From contig NZ_CP146373.1 in assembly GCF_037055325.1 (NCBI RefSeq), positions 124,001 through 188,000 of the forward strand: a DNA stretch of 64,000 nt, written 5' to 3'. Origin of the DNA: Arachnia propionica (GTDB lineage Bacteria; Actinomycetota; Actinomycetes; Propionibacteriales; Propionibacteriaceae). The position numbers and the translations under genes were made by a program. This document shows, piece by piece, positions 38,543 to 48,419 of the stretch. The stretch's first letter is position 1; each line of letters opens with the position of its first letter. The notes beneath the pieces are model-generated. The model saw nothing but the letters and a program-made list of their open reading frames with translations. It did not search any database and was not told the DNA's origin.

Positions 38543-39127
38543 GTGCGGATCGGACTGACGGGCGGAATTGCGTCGGGCAAATCGACGGTGGCTCGGGAAC
38601 TGGAACGACTGGGTGCTGTCATCATCGATGCCGACATCCTGGCCCGGGACGTCGTAGCCCTGGGAACCGAAGGACTCAAGGCGATTGTCACCCGTTTCGG
38701 GGAGCAGGTGCTCGCCCCCGACGGAAGCTTGAATCGCCGCGCGCTGGCCGGCATCGTCTTCGCTGATCCACAGGCGCGTGCCGACCTGAACGCCATCATC
38801 CATCCCCGCGTGCGGGAACGAGCCCTGGAGCTGGAAGCCGCAGCCCCCGCAGGAGCGGTGGTGGTACACGTCATTCCGCTGCTGGTGGAGACCGGTCAGC
38901 AGGATGATTTCGATGCGGTCGTGGTGGTGGACACCACGACCGCAGAACAGCTGCGCCGGCTGATGCGTCGCGACGGTCTGACGGAAACCGAGGCCGGACA
39001 GCGACTGGCGGCTCAGGCCAGTCGCCAGGAACGGCTGCAGGAGGCCACCTACATCATCGACAGCTCCGGTCCGGTGCGGGAGACCCTGCGGCAGGTTGGC
39101 GAGCTGTGGAAACGCCTTGCAACGTAA
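38543..39127 (+). CDS. coaE: Dephospho-CoA kinase
   Basis: 194 residues. The P-loop GLTGGIASGKST is at residues 4-15, followed by DADILARDVV. It phosphorylates dephospho-CoA in the last step of CoA synthesis. The GTG at 38543 places the P-loop right at the N-terminus, as usual. Mycobacterial CoaE carries an extra C-terminal domain; this one does not. Convergent with uvrB. Confidence 0.94.
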   Translation: MRIGLTGGIASGKSTVARELERLGAVIIDADILARDVVALGTEGLKAIVTRFGEQVLAPDGSLNRRALAGIVFADPQARADLNAIIHPRVRERALELEAAAPAGAVVVHVIPLLVETGQQDDFDAVVVVDTTTAEQLRRLMRRDGLTETEAGQRLAAQASRQERLQEATYIIDSSGPVRETLRQVGELWKRLAT

Positions 39128-39202
39128 GGGGCGGGAATCCTGGTCGACTCGAAGACTGTGCGAAGGCTCAGATGGGGGAGTGCCGCACGCAAGGGACGGT
39201 GG

Positions 39203-41248
39203 CTATTTGTTGGCCTCGATCATCTGCCGGAGTTCCTTCTTCAGGTCGGCGATCTCGTCGCGGTGGCGGGCAGCGAGCTCGAACTGGAGATTGGCGGCCG
39301 CCTGATGCATCTGGGCGGTGAGGTCGTCGATCAGCTTCGCCAACTCCTGCTCGGGCAGTTTCCCGGCCTTCAAGCCCCGTTCCCGGTGGCCGTTCAGGAG
39401 AGAGTCGGTGTCGGCGTCCTCCCGGTTCAGCATGTCCGTGATGTCAGCGATCTTCTTCCGCAAGGGCTGCGGATCGATGCCGTGCTCGGCGTTGTAGGCA
39501 AGCTGGCGGGCGCGCCGCCGGTTGGTCTCGTCGATAGCGGCCCCCATGGACGGAGTGATCGTATCGGCATACATGTGCACCTGCCCCGCGACGTTACGGG
39601 CAGCGCGACCGATGGTCTGGATCAAGGAACGCTCCGAACGGAGGAAACCCTCTTTGTCGGCGTCGAGAATGGCCACCAAGGAAACCTCCGGCAGGTCCAG
39701 CCCCTCCCGCAGCAGGTTGATGCCCACCAGCACGTCGTAATCACCCAGCCGCAACTCACGCAGCAGCTCGACCCGTTTGAGGGTGTCGATGTCGGAGTGC
39801 AGATAGCGGGTCCGGATGCCAGCGGCCATCAGATAGTCGGTCAGATCCTCCGCCATCTTCTTGGTCAGCGTGGTGACCAGCACCCGTTCGTTGCTTTCGG
39901 TTCGGGCCCGGATTTCCCCGATGAGGTCGTCGATCTGGCCCTTGGTCGGTTTGAGAACGATCTCCGGATCCACCAGGCCGGTGGGTCGGATGATCTGCTC
40001 GACGAAACCATCGCTGCGCTCTAGCTCGTAGGGGCCGGGGGTGGCTGAAAGGTAGATAGTCTGCCCGATGCGCTGGCAGAACTCGTCGAACTTTAAAGGC
40101 CGGTTGTCCAGGGCGCTCGGCAGGCGGAAACCGTGCTCCACGAGGGTGCGTTTCCGGGAGGCGTCGCCCTCGTACATGCCTCCGATCTGCGGGATCGTGA
40201 CGTGGGACTCATCGACCACCAGGAGAAAGTCCTCGGGAAAGTAGTCCAGCAGGCAGGCGGGTGCGGATCCCGCGGCACGACCGTCGATGTGGCGGGAGTA
40301 GTTCTCGATACCGGAGCAGGTGCCGATCTGGCGCATCATCTCGATGTCGTAGCTGGTGCGCATCCGCAACCGTTGTGCCTCCAGGAGCTTGTTCTGGGAT
40401 TCCAGGTCCTGTAGCCGGATCGCCAGCTCCGCCTCGATCCCGGTGATGGCGCGTTCCATCCGTTCCGGTCCAGCTGAATAGTGGGTGGCAGGGAAGACGT
40501 AGATCTCGTCCTCCTCGTGCAGCACTTCGCCGGTCAGTGGGACGAGGGTGGAGATGCGTTCGATCTCGTCGCCGAAGAATTCGATGCGCACCGCATTCTC
40601 TTCGTACATGGGGAAGATCTCCAGCACGTCCCCGCGTACCCGGAAATTACCCCGCTCTGAGGAGAGGTCGTTGCGGTTGTACTGGATGTCGACGAGATGT
40701 CGCAGCAAAGTGGAGCGCTCGTATTCCTCGCCGACTCGTAGGGTCAGGCGCTGGTCGAGGTATTCCTGCGGGGTGCCCAGACCGTAGATCGCGGACACTG
40801 TGGCCACCACTATGCAGTCGCGGCGAGTCAGCAGTGAACTCGTCGCGGAGTGCCGGAGGCGTTCCACCTCCTCGTTCAGGGAGGAATCCTTCTCGATGTA
40901 GGTGTCTGTCTGTGGGACGTAGGCCTCGGGTTGGTAGTAGTCGTAGTAGGAGACGAAATACTCGACGGCGTTGTCCGGGAAGAACTGGCGTAGCTCGTTC
41001 GCGAACTGCGCTGCGAGGGTTTTGTTGGGCTGCATCACCAGGACGGGGCGTTGTAGCCGTTCCGCCAGCCAGGCCACCGTGGCGGTCTTGCCAGTCCCCG
41101 TGGCGCCCAGGAGTACCACATCCTTCTCACCGGAACGGATGCGGTGCTCTAACTCCGAGATCGCCGCCGGCTGGTCCCCAGAGGGGGAGAAGTCGGCCTG
41201 CACTTGTAGCGGTGCCACCTGGCGACGGAGCTCGTCAATCGGTCTCAT
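39203..41248 (-). CDS. uvrB: Excinuclease ABC subunit B
   Basis: 681 residues. Walker A is GATGTGKT at about 48-55. The damage-sensing beta-hairpin region ([12 protein letters not shown]) and helicase motifs [12 protein letters not shown] and [10 protein letters not shown] follow. The C-terminal UvrC-binding UVR motif ([13 protein letters not shown]) is present. ATG at 41248 is chosen, as the upstream extension lacks family sequence. It works with UvrA, encoded in this window, in nucleotide excision repair. Confidence 0.96.
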   Translation of the reverse strand: MRPIDELRRQVAPLQVQADFSPSGDQPAAISELEHRIRSGEKDVVLLGATGTGKTATVAWLAERLQRPVLVMQPNKTLAAQFANELRQFFPDNAVEYFVSYYDYYQPEAYVPQTDTYIEKDSSLNEEVERLRHSATSSLLTRRDCIVVATVSAIYGLGTPQEYLDQRLTLRVGEEYERSTLLRHLVDIQYNRNDLSSERGNFRVRGDVLEIFPMYEENAVRIEFFGDEIERISTLVPLTGEVLHEEDEIYVFPATHYSAGPERMERAITGIEAELAIRLQDLESQNKLLEAQRLRMRTSYDIEMMRQIGTCSGIENYSRHIDGRAAGSAPACLLDYFPEDFLLVVDESHVTIPQIGGMYEGDASRKRTLVEHGFRLPSALDNRPLKFDEFCQRIGQTIYLSATPGPYELERSDGFVEQIIRPTGLVDPEIVLKPTKGQIDDLIGEIRARTESNERVLVTTLTKKMAEDLTDYLMAAGIRTRYLHSDIDTLKRVELLRELRLGDYDVLVGINLLREGLDLPEVSLVAILDADKEGFLRSERSLIQTIGRAARNVAGQVHMYADTITPSMGAAIDETNRRRARQLAYNAEHGIDPQPLRKKIADITDMLNREDADTDSLLNGHRERGLKAGKLPEQELAKLIDDLTAQMHQAAANLQFELAARHRDEIADLKKELRQMIEANK

Positions 41249-41338
41249 GGGACCGATTATGCGCCATGGATCACCGGGTTGTGTCCAGAACTCGGGGCGT
41301 GAATGAGGTGCGCTGTTTCGGAAATACCGCAGAAAAGC

Positions 41339-41373
41339 GGGTGCCGGGTCGGCCAATTGTCAACCCGGCACCC
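41339..41373 (-). terminator. Terminator of the Q-rich membrane protein gene
   Basis: On the minus strand GGGTGCCGGGT and ACCCGGCACCC (11-bp arms, 13-nt loop) are followed by GCTTTTCTGC, a short T-tract. It lies 68 bp after the minus-strand stop at 41441. Confidence 0.75.
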
Positions 41374-41440
41374 ACATCCTGGCGCGTGGTGTCGTATCAA
41401 CCGGTCACCAGGAAATTTGTAGCCGGTGCTGCGGCATGGA

Positions 41441-42157
41441 TTACTTGGGTTCCCCAAAGCAGTAGGTGCGGGCGGGGGTGGCGTAGGTGAGTTCGTCTTC
41501 GCCTGCCTCGCAAGAAGCGTTTGCCTGGTCAACGCGTTTGGTGACCTTGACCTTCGCAGAGCCGCACTCCGCCACCTCGAAGGGTGCGATGGGGCTGGAT
41601 GATTCGTTGTAGCAGATGTCCTGGTGCAGGTTCGGGACCAGGCAGACGGCCTTCACCGTACTGGTGCTGCCGCCGTAGCGGGATTTCTTGCTGATTTCGT
41701 AGGACGAGGTGTTGTCCGGGCAGGAGCTGGTATTGGAGACAGTTTGGCTCACCTCGTAGGAGAACTTGGACTTGTCGGAGCAGTCGACCTTCTCCACATC
41801 GGCATTGGTCGCGGTACCGGTGACGACCAGGCAGTTGCCGACCTGAAGGTTTTCGTTGGTCTGGAATCTCTGCCACAGGAACCAGCCGCCGACACCGAGC
41901 ACCGCAACGGCGGAGACGATGCTGATGATCTGACGCACCCCGAAACGCTTCTTCGGCGTCTCGTACTGGGTCATGTACTCCTGCTCGGCCTCGTACTGCT
42001 GCTGAGCGGCATACTGCTGTTGAGCAGCGTACTGCTGGGCCGCCTGTTGCTGCTGGGCCATGTACTGCTGCTGGGCCTGGGCAGGGTCGTAGGGCTGGCC
42101 CTGGCCTGAACTGTAGGGCTGGTTGGGGTTGTAGGGCTGGTTGGGTGGTTGCGTCAT
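41441..42157 (-). CDS. Q/Y-rich membrane-anchored protein with Cys-rich extracellular domain
   Basis: 238 residues. Residues 1-65 are low-complexity Gln, Ala, Tyr and Pro repeats (QQQYAAQQQYAA) and probably cytoplasmic. One transmembrane helix spans about 77-95. The outside part appears to hold two related modules, each with G(N/D)C, a VDC or AEC turn and paired cysteines, reminiscent of LppU-like actinobacterial proteins. ATG 42157 has AAGGA 5 bp upstream. Function unknown. The repeat domain may be involved in polar localisation or phase separation, but that is speculation. Confidence 0.75.
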   Translation of the reverse strand: MTQPPNQPYNPNQPYSSGQGQPYDPAQAQQQYMAQQQQAAQQYAAQQQYAAQQQYEAEQEYMTQYETPKKRFGVRQIISIVSAVAVLGVGGWFLWQRFQTNENLQVGNCLVVTGTATNADVEKVDCSDKSKFSYEVSQTVSNTSSCPDNTSSYEISKKSRYGGSTSTVKAVCLVPNLHQDICYNESSSPIAPFEVAECGSAKVKVTKRVDQANASCEAGEDELTYATPARTYCFGEPK

Positions 42158-42258
42158 CACGGTCCTTCTGTGGGAGGGTCTTGAAGCTGACGGCCGCTCC
42201 TCCCCGATAGGCCGCAGAGCTCACTGATGACGTATCAAAAAGGTTGGCGGAGGGGTTG

Positions 42259-42942
42259 TCAAATTTCGTCGTGCTCCAAATCTTCGGATTCGACTCCCCG
42301 GGCCAGCCATAGGAGCAGAGAGGAGGCCGGGCCAGCTGCGCGTCGCCGTGGTGGTTGAGTCCCAGCACGTAAGACAAGCCCTCCCAAGGTGACCAGCTCC
42401 AAGGCATCGTTTTTACTCGCAAGATGGCAGGTTTCGAAAGTAAGCACCGGGATTGCTATGTCATCTTCCACATCGAGTCCTGATGCAGCCGGTTCCAGGT
42501 CGAAGCAGTGCAGCACCAACTCGCGCAATCGCACCAGAGGAAGGTCCTCGATGGCAATCCGTAGCCCAGGACGTAGCAACACTTCGCCTGTCCGACCCGA
42601 CAATTGGGCGAGAAGCTGATCCAGTTCGCCAGCACTTGTGTCGAGTTCGATTTGGAGGTGAAGGCCATCAGTGATGGCTAGCAATTCACACTCGTGTCCC
42701 AGCGTTGAATCGTAACCACCGACGGTGTCGTCATCCTCGAGAAGTCCCCGGCACACCTGCGCCAAGCTGCGTGCTCCCTTGATCAGGTGAGCGGCGACGT
42801 GGCTGCGGGTCCAACCCGGTAAACGGGTCGGGGCGGCCCAGTCCTCTGGGGAGTAGGTGATCGTACGTCCCAGGAGTATGTGGGTCTGCTCTCGCACAGC
42901 GTGCAGACGTGAGTCGAAATGCTTGCCAGGGGCGCTCGGCAT
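42259..42942 (-). CDS. Maleylpyruvate-isomerase-like (MDMPI / DinB fold) protein
   Basis: 227 residues from ATG 42942; a GTG at 42975 would add 11 residues but has no ribosome-binding site. RLPGWTRSHVAAHL near residue 40 is the signature of the mycothiol-dependent isomerase N-terminal domain, with the His that can bind metal. The middle retains RLRELVLHCFDLE. Such proteins use mycothiol or metal-dependent chemistry, or act as regulators. The substrate is unknown. Divergent from uvrA. Confidence 0.75.
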   Translation of the reverse strand: MPSAPGKHFDSRLHAVREQTHILLGRTITYSPEDWAAPTRLPGWTRSHVAAHLIKGARSLAQVCRGLLEDDDTVGGYDSTLGHECELLAITDGLHLQIELDTSAGELDQLLAQLSGRTGEVLLRPGLRIAIEDLPLVRLRELVLHCFDLEPAASGLDVEDDIAIPVLTFETCHLASKNDALELVTLGGLVLRAGTQPPRRRAAGPASSLLLWLARGVESEDLEHDEI

Positions 42943-43054
42943 GCCGACAAACCTATCAAAGGCAAGAGGTTCCACGGATAGGCACTGGTGACTTTCACAG
43001 CCCGGGGCGTGTTGCTCCGATCAGGCGCGTACCATCATGGTCTTCTCGGGTCTG

Positions 43055-43112
43055 TGTACCCGCTCCATCACCAGGCTGTACCCGCTGCATTGCGTGGCGC
43101 CGGAGCGGGTAC
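43055..43112 (+). repeat. Direct and inverted repeats upstream of uvrA
   Basis: TGTACCCGCTCCAT (43055-43068) is repeated as TGTACCCGCTGCAT (43077-43090), 22 bp apart with one mismatch. GGAGCGGGTAC (43102-43112) is the exact complement of GTACCCGCTCC (43057-43067). The block sits in the 265-bp divergent gap between the MDMPI-like gene and uvrA, so it could be an operator. It does not match the actinobacterial LexA box. Confidence 0.5.
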
Positions 43113-43207
43113 CCGCCTGCGTTCGGGCACAGAAATATTCGGGAACCACACCCCGTTCTGGCCGAGCAACGTCGATGCGTCGGTGTTGCGGCATAGCATG
43201 TGTGACC

Positions 43208-46063
43208 GTGAATGTTCGACCCGCTCAACGCGGCATCCTTGTGCGAGGTGCCCGCGTCCACAACCTGAAGAACGTCTCCCTGGACCTGCCCAGGGATTCC
43301 CTGATCGTTTTCACGGGGCTGAGCGGGTCGGGCAAGTCCTCGCTGGCTTTCGACACCATCTTCGCCGAGGGGCAGCGACGCTATGTCGAGTCTTTGTCGG
43401 CCTATGCCCGCCAGTTCCTGGGGCAGATGGACAAGCCGGATTGCGATTTCATCGAGGGGCTCTCGCCTGCGGTTTCTATTGATCAGAAGTCCACCTCCAG
43501 GAACCCGCGATCCACGGTCGGCACCATTACGGAGGTCTATGACTACCTGCGTCTCCTGTTCGCCCGTATCGGCATCCCGCACTGCCCGGTGTGTGGCGCC
43601 GTCATCGGCAGGCAGAGCCCGCAGCAGATCGTCGACCGGCTGATGGGGCTGGCTGAGGGTACGCGTTTCCAGGTGCTCGCGCCCATCGTGCGTGGTCGCA
43701 AAGGCGAGTTCCAGGAAACTTTCCGGCAACTCGTCGCTGATGGCTACGCGCGGGTTCGGGTCGACGGAAAGCTCCACCCGCTCACTGAACCCCCGGTGCT
43801 CGACAAGAAACGCAAACACGACGTGGATGTGGTCGTGGATCGGGTGGTGGTAAAAGCATCCGCGAAACAGCGGATCACCGAATCCGTGGAGGCCGCCCTC
43901 CAGCTGGCCCACGGGGTGGTCGGGGTGGAGTTCGTGGATCTGCCCGCTGACGACCCCGACCGTGAGAAACGCTTCTCGGAGAAGCTTGGCTGTCCCAATG
44001 AGCACGACGTCGCCATCGACGAGCTGGAACCTAGGCAGTTCTCCTTCAACGGGCCGTGGGGGGCCTGTCCTGAGTGTTCCGGGCTTGGGACGATGCTGGA
44101 ACCCGATCCGGAACTCATCATCCCCGACGAGACCCTGAGCCTGGCCGACGGGGCCATCGCCCCCTGGAACACCCCGCACCTGAAGGGACATTTCGAACAC
44201 GTCCTGGAAGCTCTGTCCCTCGAAACCGGTTTCGACATGCGCACCCCGTGGCAGAACCTGGCGGCTAAGCATCGGAAAGTGCTGCTCAACGGAGTTCCTG
44301 GAGCCGTGGTGGTGAGTTTCCGCAACCGGTTCGGGCGGACCCGGTCCTTCTCGCAGAAATACGAGGGCATCCTGCCGTTCGTCCGGCGCCGCTACGCCGA
44401 GTCCGAGACCGACTCAGCGCGCGAACGCTGGGGCGGTTACATGCGGGAGATCAACTGCCATTCCTGCGGTGGCACGCGCCTGAGACCCGAGACCCTGTGC
44501 GTCACCGTCGCCGGCAGGAACATCGCGGAGGTCGCGGACCTGTCCATCGGGGAGGCCTTCGAATACCTGGATGCCCTCTCCCTCAACGAACGAGAGGCAC
44601 GAATCGCAGAACGTGTGGTCAAGGAGATCCGGGAGCGGCTGCGTTTCCTGCTGGACGTCGGCCTGGACTACCTGACGTTGTCGCGGTCGGCCGGGTCACT
44701 GTCGGGCGGTGAGGCGCAGCGCATTCGGTTGGCCACGCAGATCGGCTCCGGGCTGGTCGGGGTGCTCTACGTCCTGGACGAGCCGAGCATCGGGTTGCAC
44801 CAGCGCGACAACCGGCGGCTGATCGAAACCCTCGTGCGACTTCGAGACCTCGGCAACACCCTCATCGTCGTCGAACACGACGAAGACACCGTTCGGGCAG
44901 CCGACTGGGTGGTTGACATCGGTCCGGGGGCGGGGGAGCACGGCGGTGAGGTCGTGGTCTCCGGGCCCGTCGAGGAACTGCTCGCCAGCGAGGTATCCAT
45001 GACGGGCCGCTACCTGTCGGGAAGGCTGGCCATTGATGTGCCCGCGGCGCGACGCCCCGGCAACGGCAAGTCCGTGACCGTCGTCGGCGCCTCGGAGAAC
45101 AACCTGCAGGACGTGGACGTGTCTTTCCCGCTGGGCAGGCTCGTCGCGGTGACTGGGGTCTCCGGATCCGGGAAGTCGTCGCTGGTCAACTCGATTCTCT
45201 ACACGGCGGCCGCCAAGCAGATCTATGGCGCCAAGGCGGTGCCCGGCAGGCACCGGAAGCTGAAGGGCCTGGAAAACCTGGACAAGGTGATCCAGGTGGA
45301 TCAGTCGCCGATCGGTCGTACCCCGCGCTCTAACCCGGCCACCTACACAGGTGTCTTCGACAAGATCCGTGGACTGTTTGCCAGCACCCCGGAGGCCAAG
45401 GTCCGCGGCTACCTGCCCGGAAGGTTCTCCTTCAACGTCAAGGGTGGGCGCTGCGAGAACTGCTCGGGCGACGGCACCATCAAGATCGAGATGAACTTCC
45501 TACCGGATGTCTATGTTCCCTGCGAGATCTGCCACGGGGCCCGGTACAACCGCGAAACCCTCGAGGTGCACTACAAGGGCAGGTCGATCTCCGACGTGCT
45601 ACAGATGTCCATCAGTGAGGGGACGCAGTTCTTCGAATCCATCCCGGCCATCGCCCGACACCTGAAGACCCTGGAGGAGGTGGGGCTCGGCTATGTCCGT
45701 CTCGGACAGCCTGCGACCACCCTGTCCGGAGGTGAGGCGCAGCGCGTGAAACTTGCCGCAGAACTGCAGAAACGTTCCACGGGACGCACCCTCTACGTGC
45801 TCGACGAACCCACTACAGGCCTGCACTTCGAAGACATCCGCAAGCTCCTCACGGTGCTGCACCGCCTCGTCGATGCGGGAAACACAGTCGTGGTGATCGA
45901 GCACAATCTCGACGTCATCAAGGCGGCTGATTGGATCATCGACATGGGTCCGGGTGGCGGATCCCGTGGCGGTCAGGTGGTAGCCACCGGCACCCCGGAG
46001 GAGGTTGCGAAGGTTGCGGAATCAGCGACCGGCGAGTTCCTGGCGCCGCTGCTGGAACACTGA
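43208..46063 (+). CDS. uvrA: Excinuclease ABC subunit A
   Basis: 951 residues from GTG 43208; GTG 43202 is an equal alternative. Walker A loops are GLSGSGKSS near residue 39 and GVSGSGKSS near 652. Zinc modules are seen in CPVCG, CPECSG, CHSCGG, CENCSG and CEICHG. ABC signature segments are LSGGEAQRI and LSGGEAQRV. The reading frame runs further upstream, but those codons do not resemble UvrA. It recognises DNA damage with UvrB. Confidence 0.95.
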   Translation: MNVRPAQRGILVRGARVHNLKNVSLDLPRDSLIVFTGLSGSGKSSLAFDTIFAEGQRRYVESLSAYARQFLGQMDKPDCDFIEGLSPAVSIDQKSTSRNPRSTVGTITEVYDYLRLLFARIGIPHCPVCGAVIGRQSPQQIVDRLMGLAEGTRFQVLAPIVRGRKGEFQETFRQLVADGYARVRVDGKLHPLTEPPVLDKKRKHDVDVVVDRVVVKASAKQRITESVEAALQLAHGVVGVEFVDLPADDPDREKRFSEKLGCPNEHDVAIDELEPRQFSFNGPWGACPECSGLGTMLEPDPELIIPDETLSLADGAIAPWNTPHLKGHFEHVLEALSLETGFDMRTPWQNLAAKHRKVLLNGVPGAVVVSFRNRFGRTRSFSQKYEGILPFVRRRYAESETDSARERWGGYMREINCHSCGGTRLRPETLCVTVAGRNIAEVADLSIGEAFEYLDALSLNEREARIAERVVKEIRERLRFLLDVGLDYLTLSRSAGSLSGGEAQRIRLATQIGSGLVGVLYVLDEPSIGLHQRDNRRLIETLVRLRDLGNTLIVVEHDEDTVRAADWVVDIGPGAGEHGGEVVVSGPVEELLASEVSMTGRYLSGRLAIDVPAARRPGNGKSVTVVGASENNLQDVDVSFPLGRLVAVTGVSGSGKSSLVNSILYTAAAKQIYGAKAVPGRHRKLKGLENLDKVIQVDQSPIGRTPRSNPATYTGVFDKIRGLFASTPEAKVRGYLPGRFSFNVKGGRCENCSGDGTIKIEMNFLPDVYVPCEICHGARYNRETLEVHYKGRSISDVLQMSISEGTQFFESIPAIARHLKTLEEVGLGYVRLGQPATTLSGGEAQRVKLAAELQKRSTGRTLYVLDEPTTGLHFEDIRKLLTVLHRLVDAGNTVVVIEHNLDVIKAADWIIDMGPGGGSRGGQVVATGTPEEVAKVAESATGEFLAPLLEH

Positions 46064-46105
46064 ATCGATGACTCAGGCCCACAACTGGTTGAGCCGGTTC
46101 GTTCC

Positions 46106-46762
46106 CTAGGCGCCGGGACGCACTAGCCCGTGTTCGTAGGCCGCGATCACCAGTTGGGCGCGATCCCGGGCCTGCAGGCGGCTCAGCAACGCCGAGATGT
46201 GGGTCTTACAGGTGGCGTGGCTGATGTGCAGTTCCCGTTCGATCTGGTCGTTCGACAACCCTCGGGCCACGAGCCTGAGGATCTCGGTCTGTCTCGGTGT
46301 CAGGTCCGCCACCTTCCCGGAGGGGATCGCGTCCGGGAGACAACTCTCCACCAGGGTGGTGATGGCCGAGGGGGCCAGGAGGGTCTGTCCGGCTGACACG
46401 GTGCGCACCGCGTTGATCAGGGCCTCTGGGGTCGCGTCCTTCAACAGGAAACCGGAGGCCCCCGCGCGCAGGGCCCCGAAAACGTACTCGTCCAGGTCGA
46501 ACATGGTCAGCACCAGCATACGGACTTCGGACAGACGCGGGTCGCGGACGATGGAACGGGTCGCCGCGATCCCATCGAGTTGCGGCATGCGGATGTCCAT
46601 CAGCACGACATCCGGCACCAGCTCCCGGGCCAGTGAGACGGCTTCCACGCCGGTGGCGGCCTCCGCCACGACCCGGAATCCCGGCTGGGAGTCCAACAGG
46701 TGCGCCAGCGACTGGCGTAGCAGTTTCTGGTCGTCGGCGATCAGGACACGGATTTCAGGCAC
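46106..46762 (-). CDS. NarL/LuxR-type response regulator
   Basis: 218 residues. The receiver domain has Asp10, Asp11 and phospho-acceptor Asp56 (VVLMDIRMP), with Lys in LLKDATPE near 106. The C-terminal LuxR helix-turn-helix (LTPRQTEILRLVARGLSNDQI) is complete. It overlaps the kinase gene by 8 bp, so they form a pair. The likely target is the divergent ABC exporter, inferred from position. Confidence 0.92.
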   Translation of the reverse strand: MPEIRVLIADDQKLLRQSLAHLLDSQPGFRVVAEAATGVEAVSLARELVPDVVLMDIRMPQLDGIAATRSIVRDPRLSEVRMLVLTMFDLDEYVFGALRAGASGFLLKDATPEALINAVRTVSAGQTLLAPSAITTLVESCLPDAIPSGKVADLTPRQTEILRLVARGLSNDQIERELHISHATCKTHISALLSRLQARDRAQLVIAAYEHGLVRPGA

Positions 46763-47585
46763 GGACCGGCTCCGGATCCGGCAGCTCGGCCTCGAGTCGG
46801 AAACCGTCCGGGGAGCGGTGGTGGCGGAGGTTCCCGCCCAGCGCGGCGACGCGCTCCCGCAGCCCGATCAAGCCGCTGCCCGTCCCGGGATGTGAACGCC
46901 ACCCAGGGACCGGGCCGGAATCCGTCACGGCTACGTGAAGGACCTCCCCGCGGCGGGTGAGTTCGACGTGGACACTGGTGGGGCCGGCGTGCCTGGCGGC
47001 ATTCGCCAGCCCTTCCTGAAGGATGCGGTGGATGGCTAGCGCCACCCCCTCGCTGTTCGGCGTGACCCCGCCGTTGGACATTTCCACATGCAGCCCCGCC
47101 CGCTCGGCGGAGGCCAGGAGATCATCCCAGTTGGGATCGCCCGGGCTGGGGGACAGGGGCGCGTCCTGGTCGGAACGCAGCACCTGAAGCATTCGACGCA
47201 GTTCCAGGGTGGTGGCGCGGCTCGCCTGTTCGATGTCGCAGAGCGCTGCCGCCAGGCGTTCGGGATCCTCGGCGTCCACGTTGCGGGCCACCGCGGCGCG
47301 CACCGTTATCAGACCGATGCCGTGGGAGACAAGGTCGTGCAGGTCCCGGGCTATCGTCAACCGCTCCATCGTCACGGCAGTGGAGATCTGCTGAGATCGC
47401 AGCTGCTCGGCCTGGCGCCGTCCGGACCGTCTTGCCGCCCACCAGATCCAGCACACCAGCAGAACCGTCGACAGCATGAGCACGAGCTGGGGCAGGCTGC
47501 CTGGACCCGATTCCGTGCTGACGCCGCACAAGATCATGAGCGACACGAGCACCGCCAGTACCTGGGCGGAGAAATAACGGTGCAT
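46755..47585 (-). CDS. Sensor histidine kinase (HisKA_3 family)
   Basis: 276 residues. Two short transmembrane helices lie at about 7-22 and 31-50 with almost no extracellular loop, as in kinases that sense within the membrane. The phosphorylated His83 is in ARDLHDLVSHG. The N-box region ILQEGLANAARHA and G-box GSGLIGLRERV mark the ATPase domain. The lack of an outside sensor domain resembles cell-envelope-stress kinases. Divergent from the ABC exporter genes. Confidence 0.9.
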   Translation of the reverse strand: MHRYFSAQVLAVLVSLMILCGVSTESGPGSLPQLVLMLSTVLLVCWIWWAARRSGRRQAEQLRSQQISTAVTMERLTIARDLHDLVSHGIGLITVRAAVARNVDAEDPERLAAALCDIEQASRATTLELRRMLQVLRSDQDAPLSPSPGDPNWDDLLASAERAGLHVEMSNGGVTPNSEGVALAIHRILQEGLANAARHAGPTSVHVELTRRGEVLHVAVTDSGPVPGWRSHPGTGSGLIGLRERVAALGGNLRHHRSPDGFRLEAELPDPEPVRA

Positions 47586-47654
47586 GGGGCGATGCTAGTC
47601 GTGGACGGAGCGAGGATTCATCACCCCACGGGCTGAGAACCCGAGGGCTGAGGC

Positions 47655-48419
47655 ATGGCCCGGAAATCGGTGCTGGGCCCGATGAGCAGGGGTATGTGCC
47701 GCAGCATGATCGGCGACATGATCAGATGTGACGATGTTTCTAAGGTCCGTGGCCGCCGGAAAATCCTGGACGGGGTGGGATTCGAGGCGAGACCCGGGCG
47801 GGTGACGGGTTTCGTCGGACCGAACGGGGCCGGCAAGTCATCAAGCCTGCGCATCCTGCTCGGCCTGGACCGGGCCACGACCGGGCATGCCACCATCGAC
47901 GGTCGATCCTATCGGGAGCTCCGGAACCCGCTGAGGCACGTCGGCTCCATGCTCGACGGGGCCGCCGCCCACCCGTCCCGCACCGCTCGCGCTCATCTCG
48001 GGTGGGTGGCGGCCAGCAACGACATCCCGAGGAAACGGGTCCAGCAGGTCCTGGAGGAGGTGGGGTTGGCGGCCGACGCCAATCGACGGGTGGGCACCTA
48101 TTCGCTGGGCATGGGGCAACGGCTCGGCTTGGCGACCGCCCTGTTGGGGAAACCGGAGCGGTTGGTCCTCGACGAACCGGTCAACGGCCTCGACCCACAG
48201 GGGGTCAGATGGATCCGTCGGCTGCTCAGGGCGCACGCCGATGCGGGGGGCACGGTGCTGCTGTCCAGCCACCTGATCGGTGAACTGGCGGAGATCGTCG
48301 ACGACGTCGTGATCATCAACGGCGGCCGGATCAAGGCGTGGGGTGGAGTGGCCGACGTCATGGCGGGTCATCCCAGCCTGGAAGAAGCGTTCTTCGCGCA
48401 CGTGGAGGCACGCGCATGA
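47655..48419 (+). CDS. ABC transporter ATP-binding protein (ABC-2 exporter)
   Basis: 254 residues. Walker A is GPNGAGKSSS near residue 56, the signature YSLGMGQRLGL near 148 and Walker B LVLDEPVNGLDP near 168. ATG 47655 is supported by GAGGG 7 bp upstream; ATGs at 47706 or 47718 would give the more usual N-terminus. It resembles the ATPases of lantibiotic-resistance and drug exporters. It overlaps the permease gene by 4 bp. Confidence 0.9.
   Translation: MARKSVLGPMSRGMCRSMIGDMIRCDDVSKVRGRRKILDGVGFEARPGRVTGFVGPNGAGKSSSLRILLGLDRATTGHATIDGRSYRELRNPLRHVGSMLDGAAAHPSRTARAHLGWVAASNDIPRKRVQQVLEEVGLAADANRRVGTYSLGMGQRLGLATALLGKPERLVLDEPVNGLDPQGVRWIRRLLRAHADAGGTVLLSSHLIGELAEIVDDVVIINGGRIKAWGGVADVMAGHPSLEEAFFAHVEARA

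Noticed and set aside
41529-42422. 297-codon minus-strand frame over the Q-rich membrane protein
   Set aside because: Out-of-frame reading of a repetitive sequence without family motifs or a ribosome-binding site.
43055-43112. Possible CRISPR-like or mobile-element end because of repeated TGTACCCGCT units
   Set aside because: Only two direct copies and one inverted copy, no spacer array, no transposase or target duplication.
43037-43207. N-terminal extension of uvrA from an upstream ATG
   Set aside because: The extra 57 codons match nothing in UvrA and cross the repeat cluster; GTG 43208 gives the family N-terminus.
43141-43207. LexA (SOS) box upstream of uvrA
   Set aside because: TTCGGG and TCGGGAA elements do not form the TCGAAC-N4-GTTCGA palindrome of actinobacterial LexA sites.
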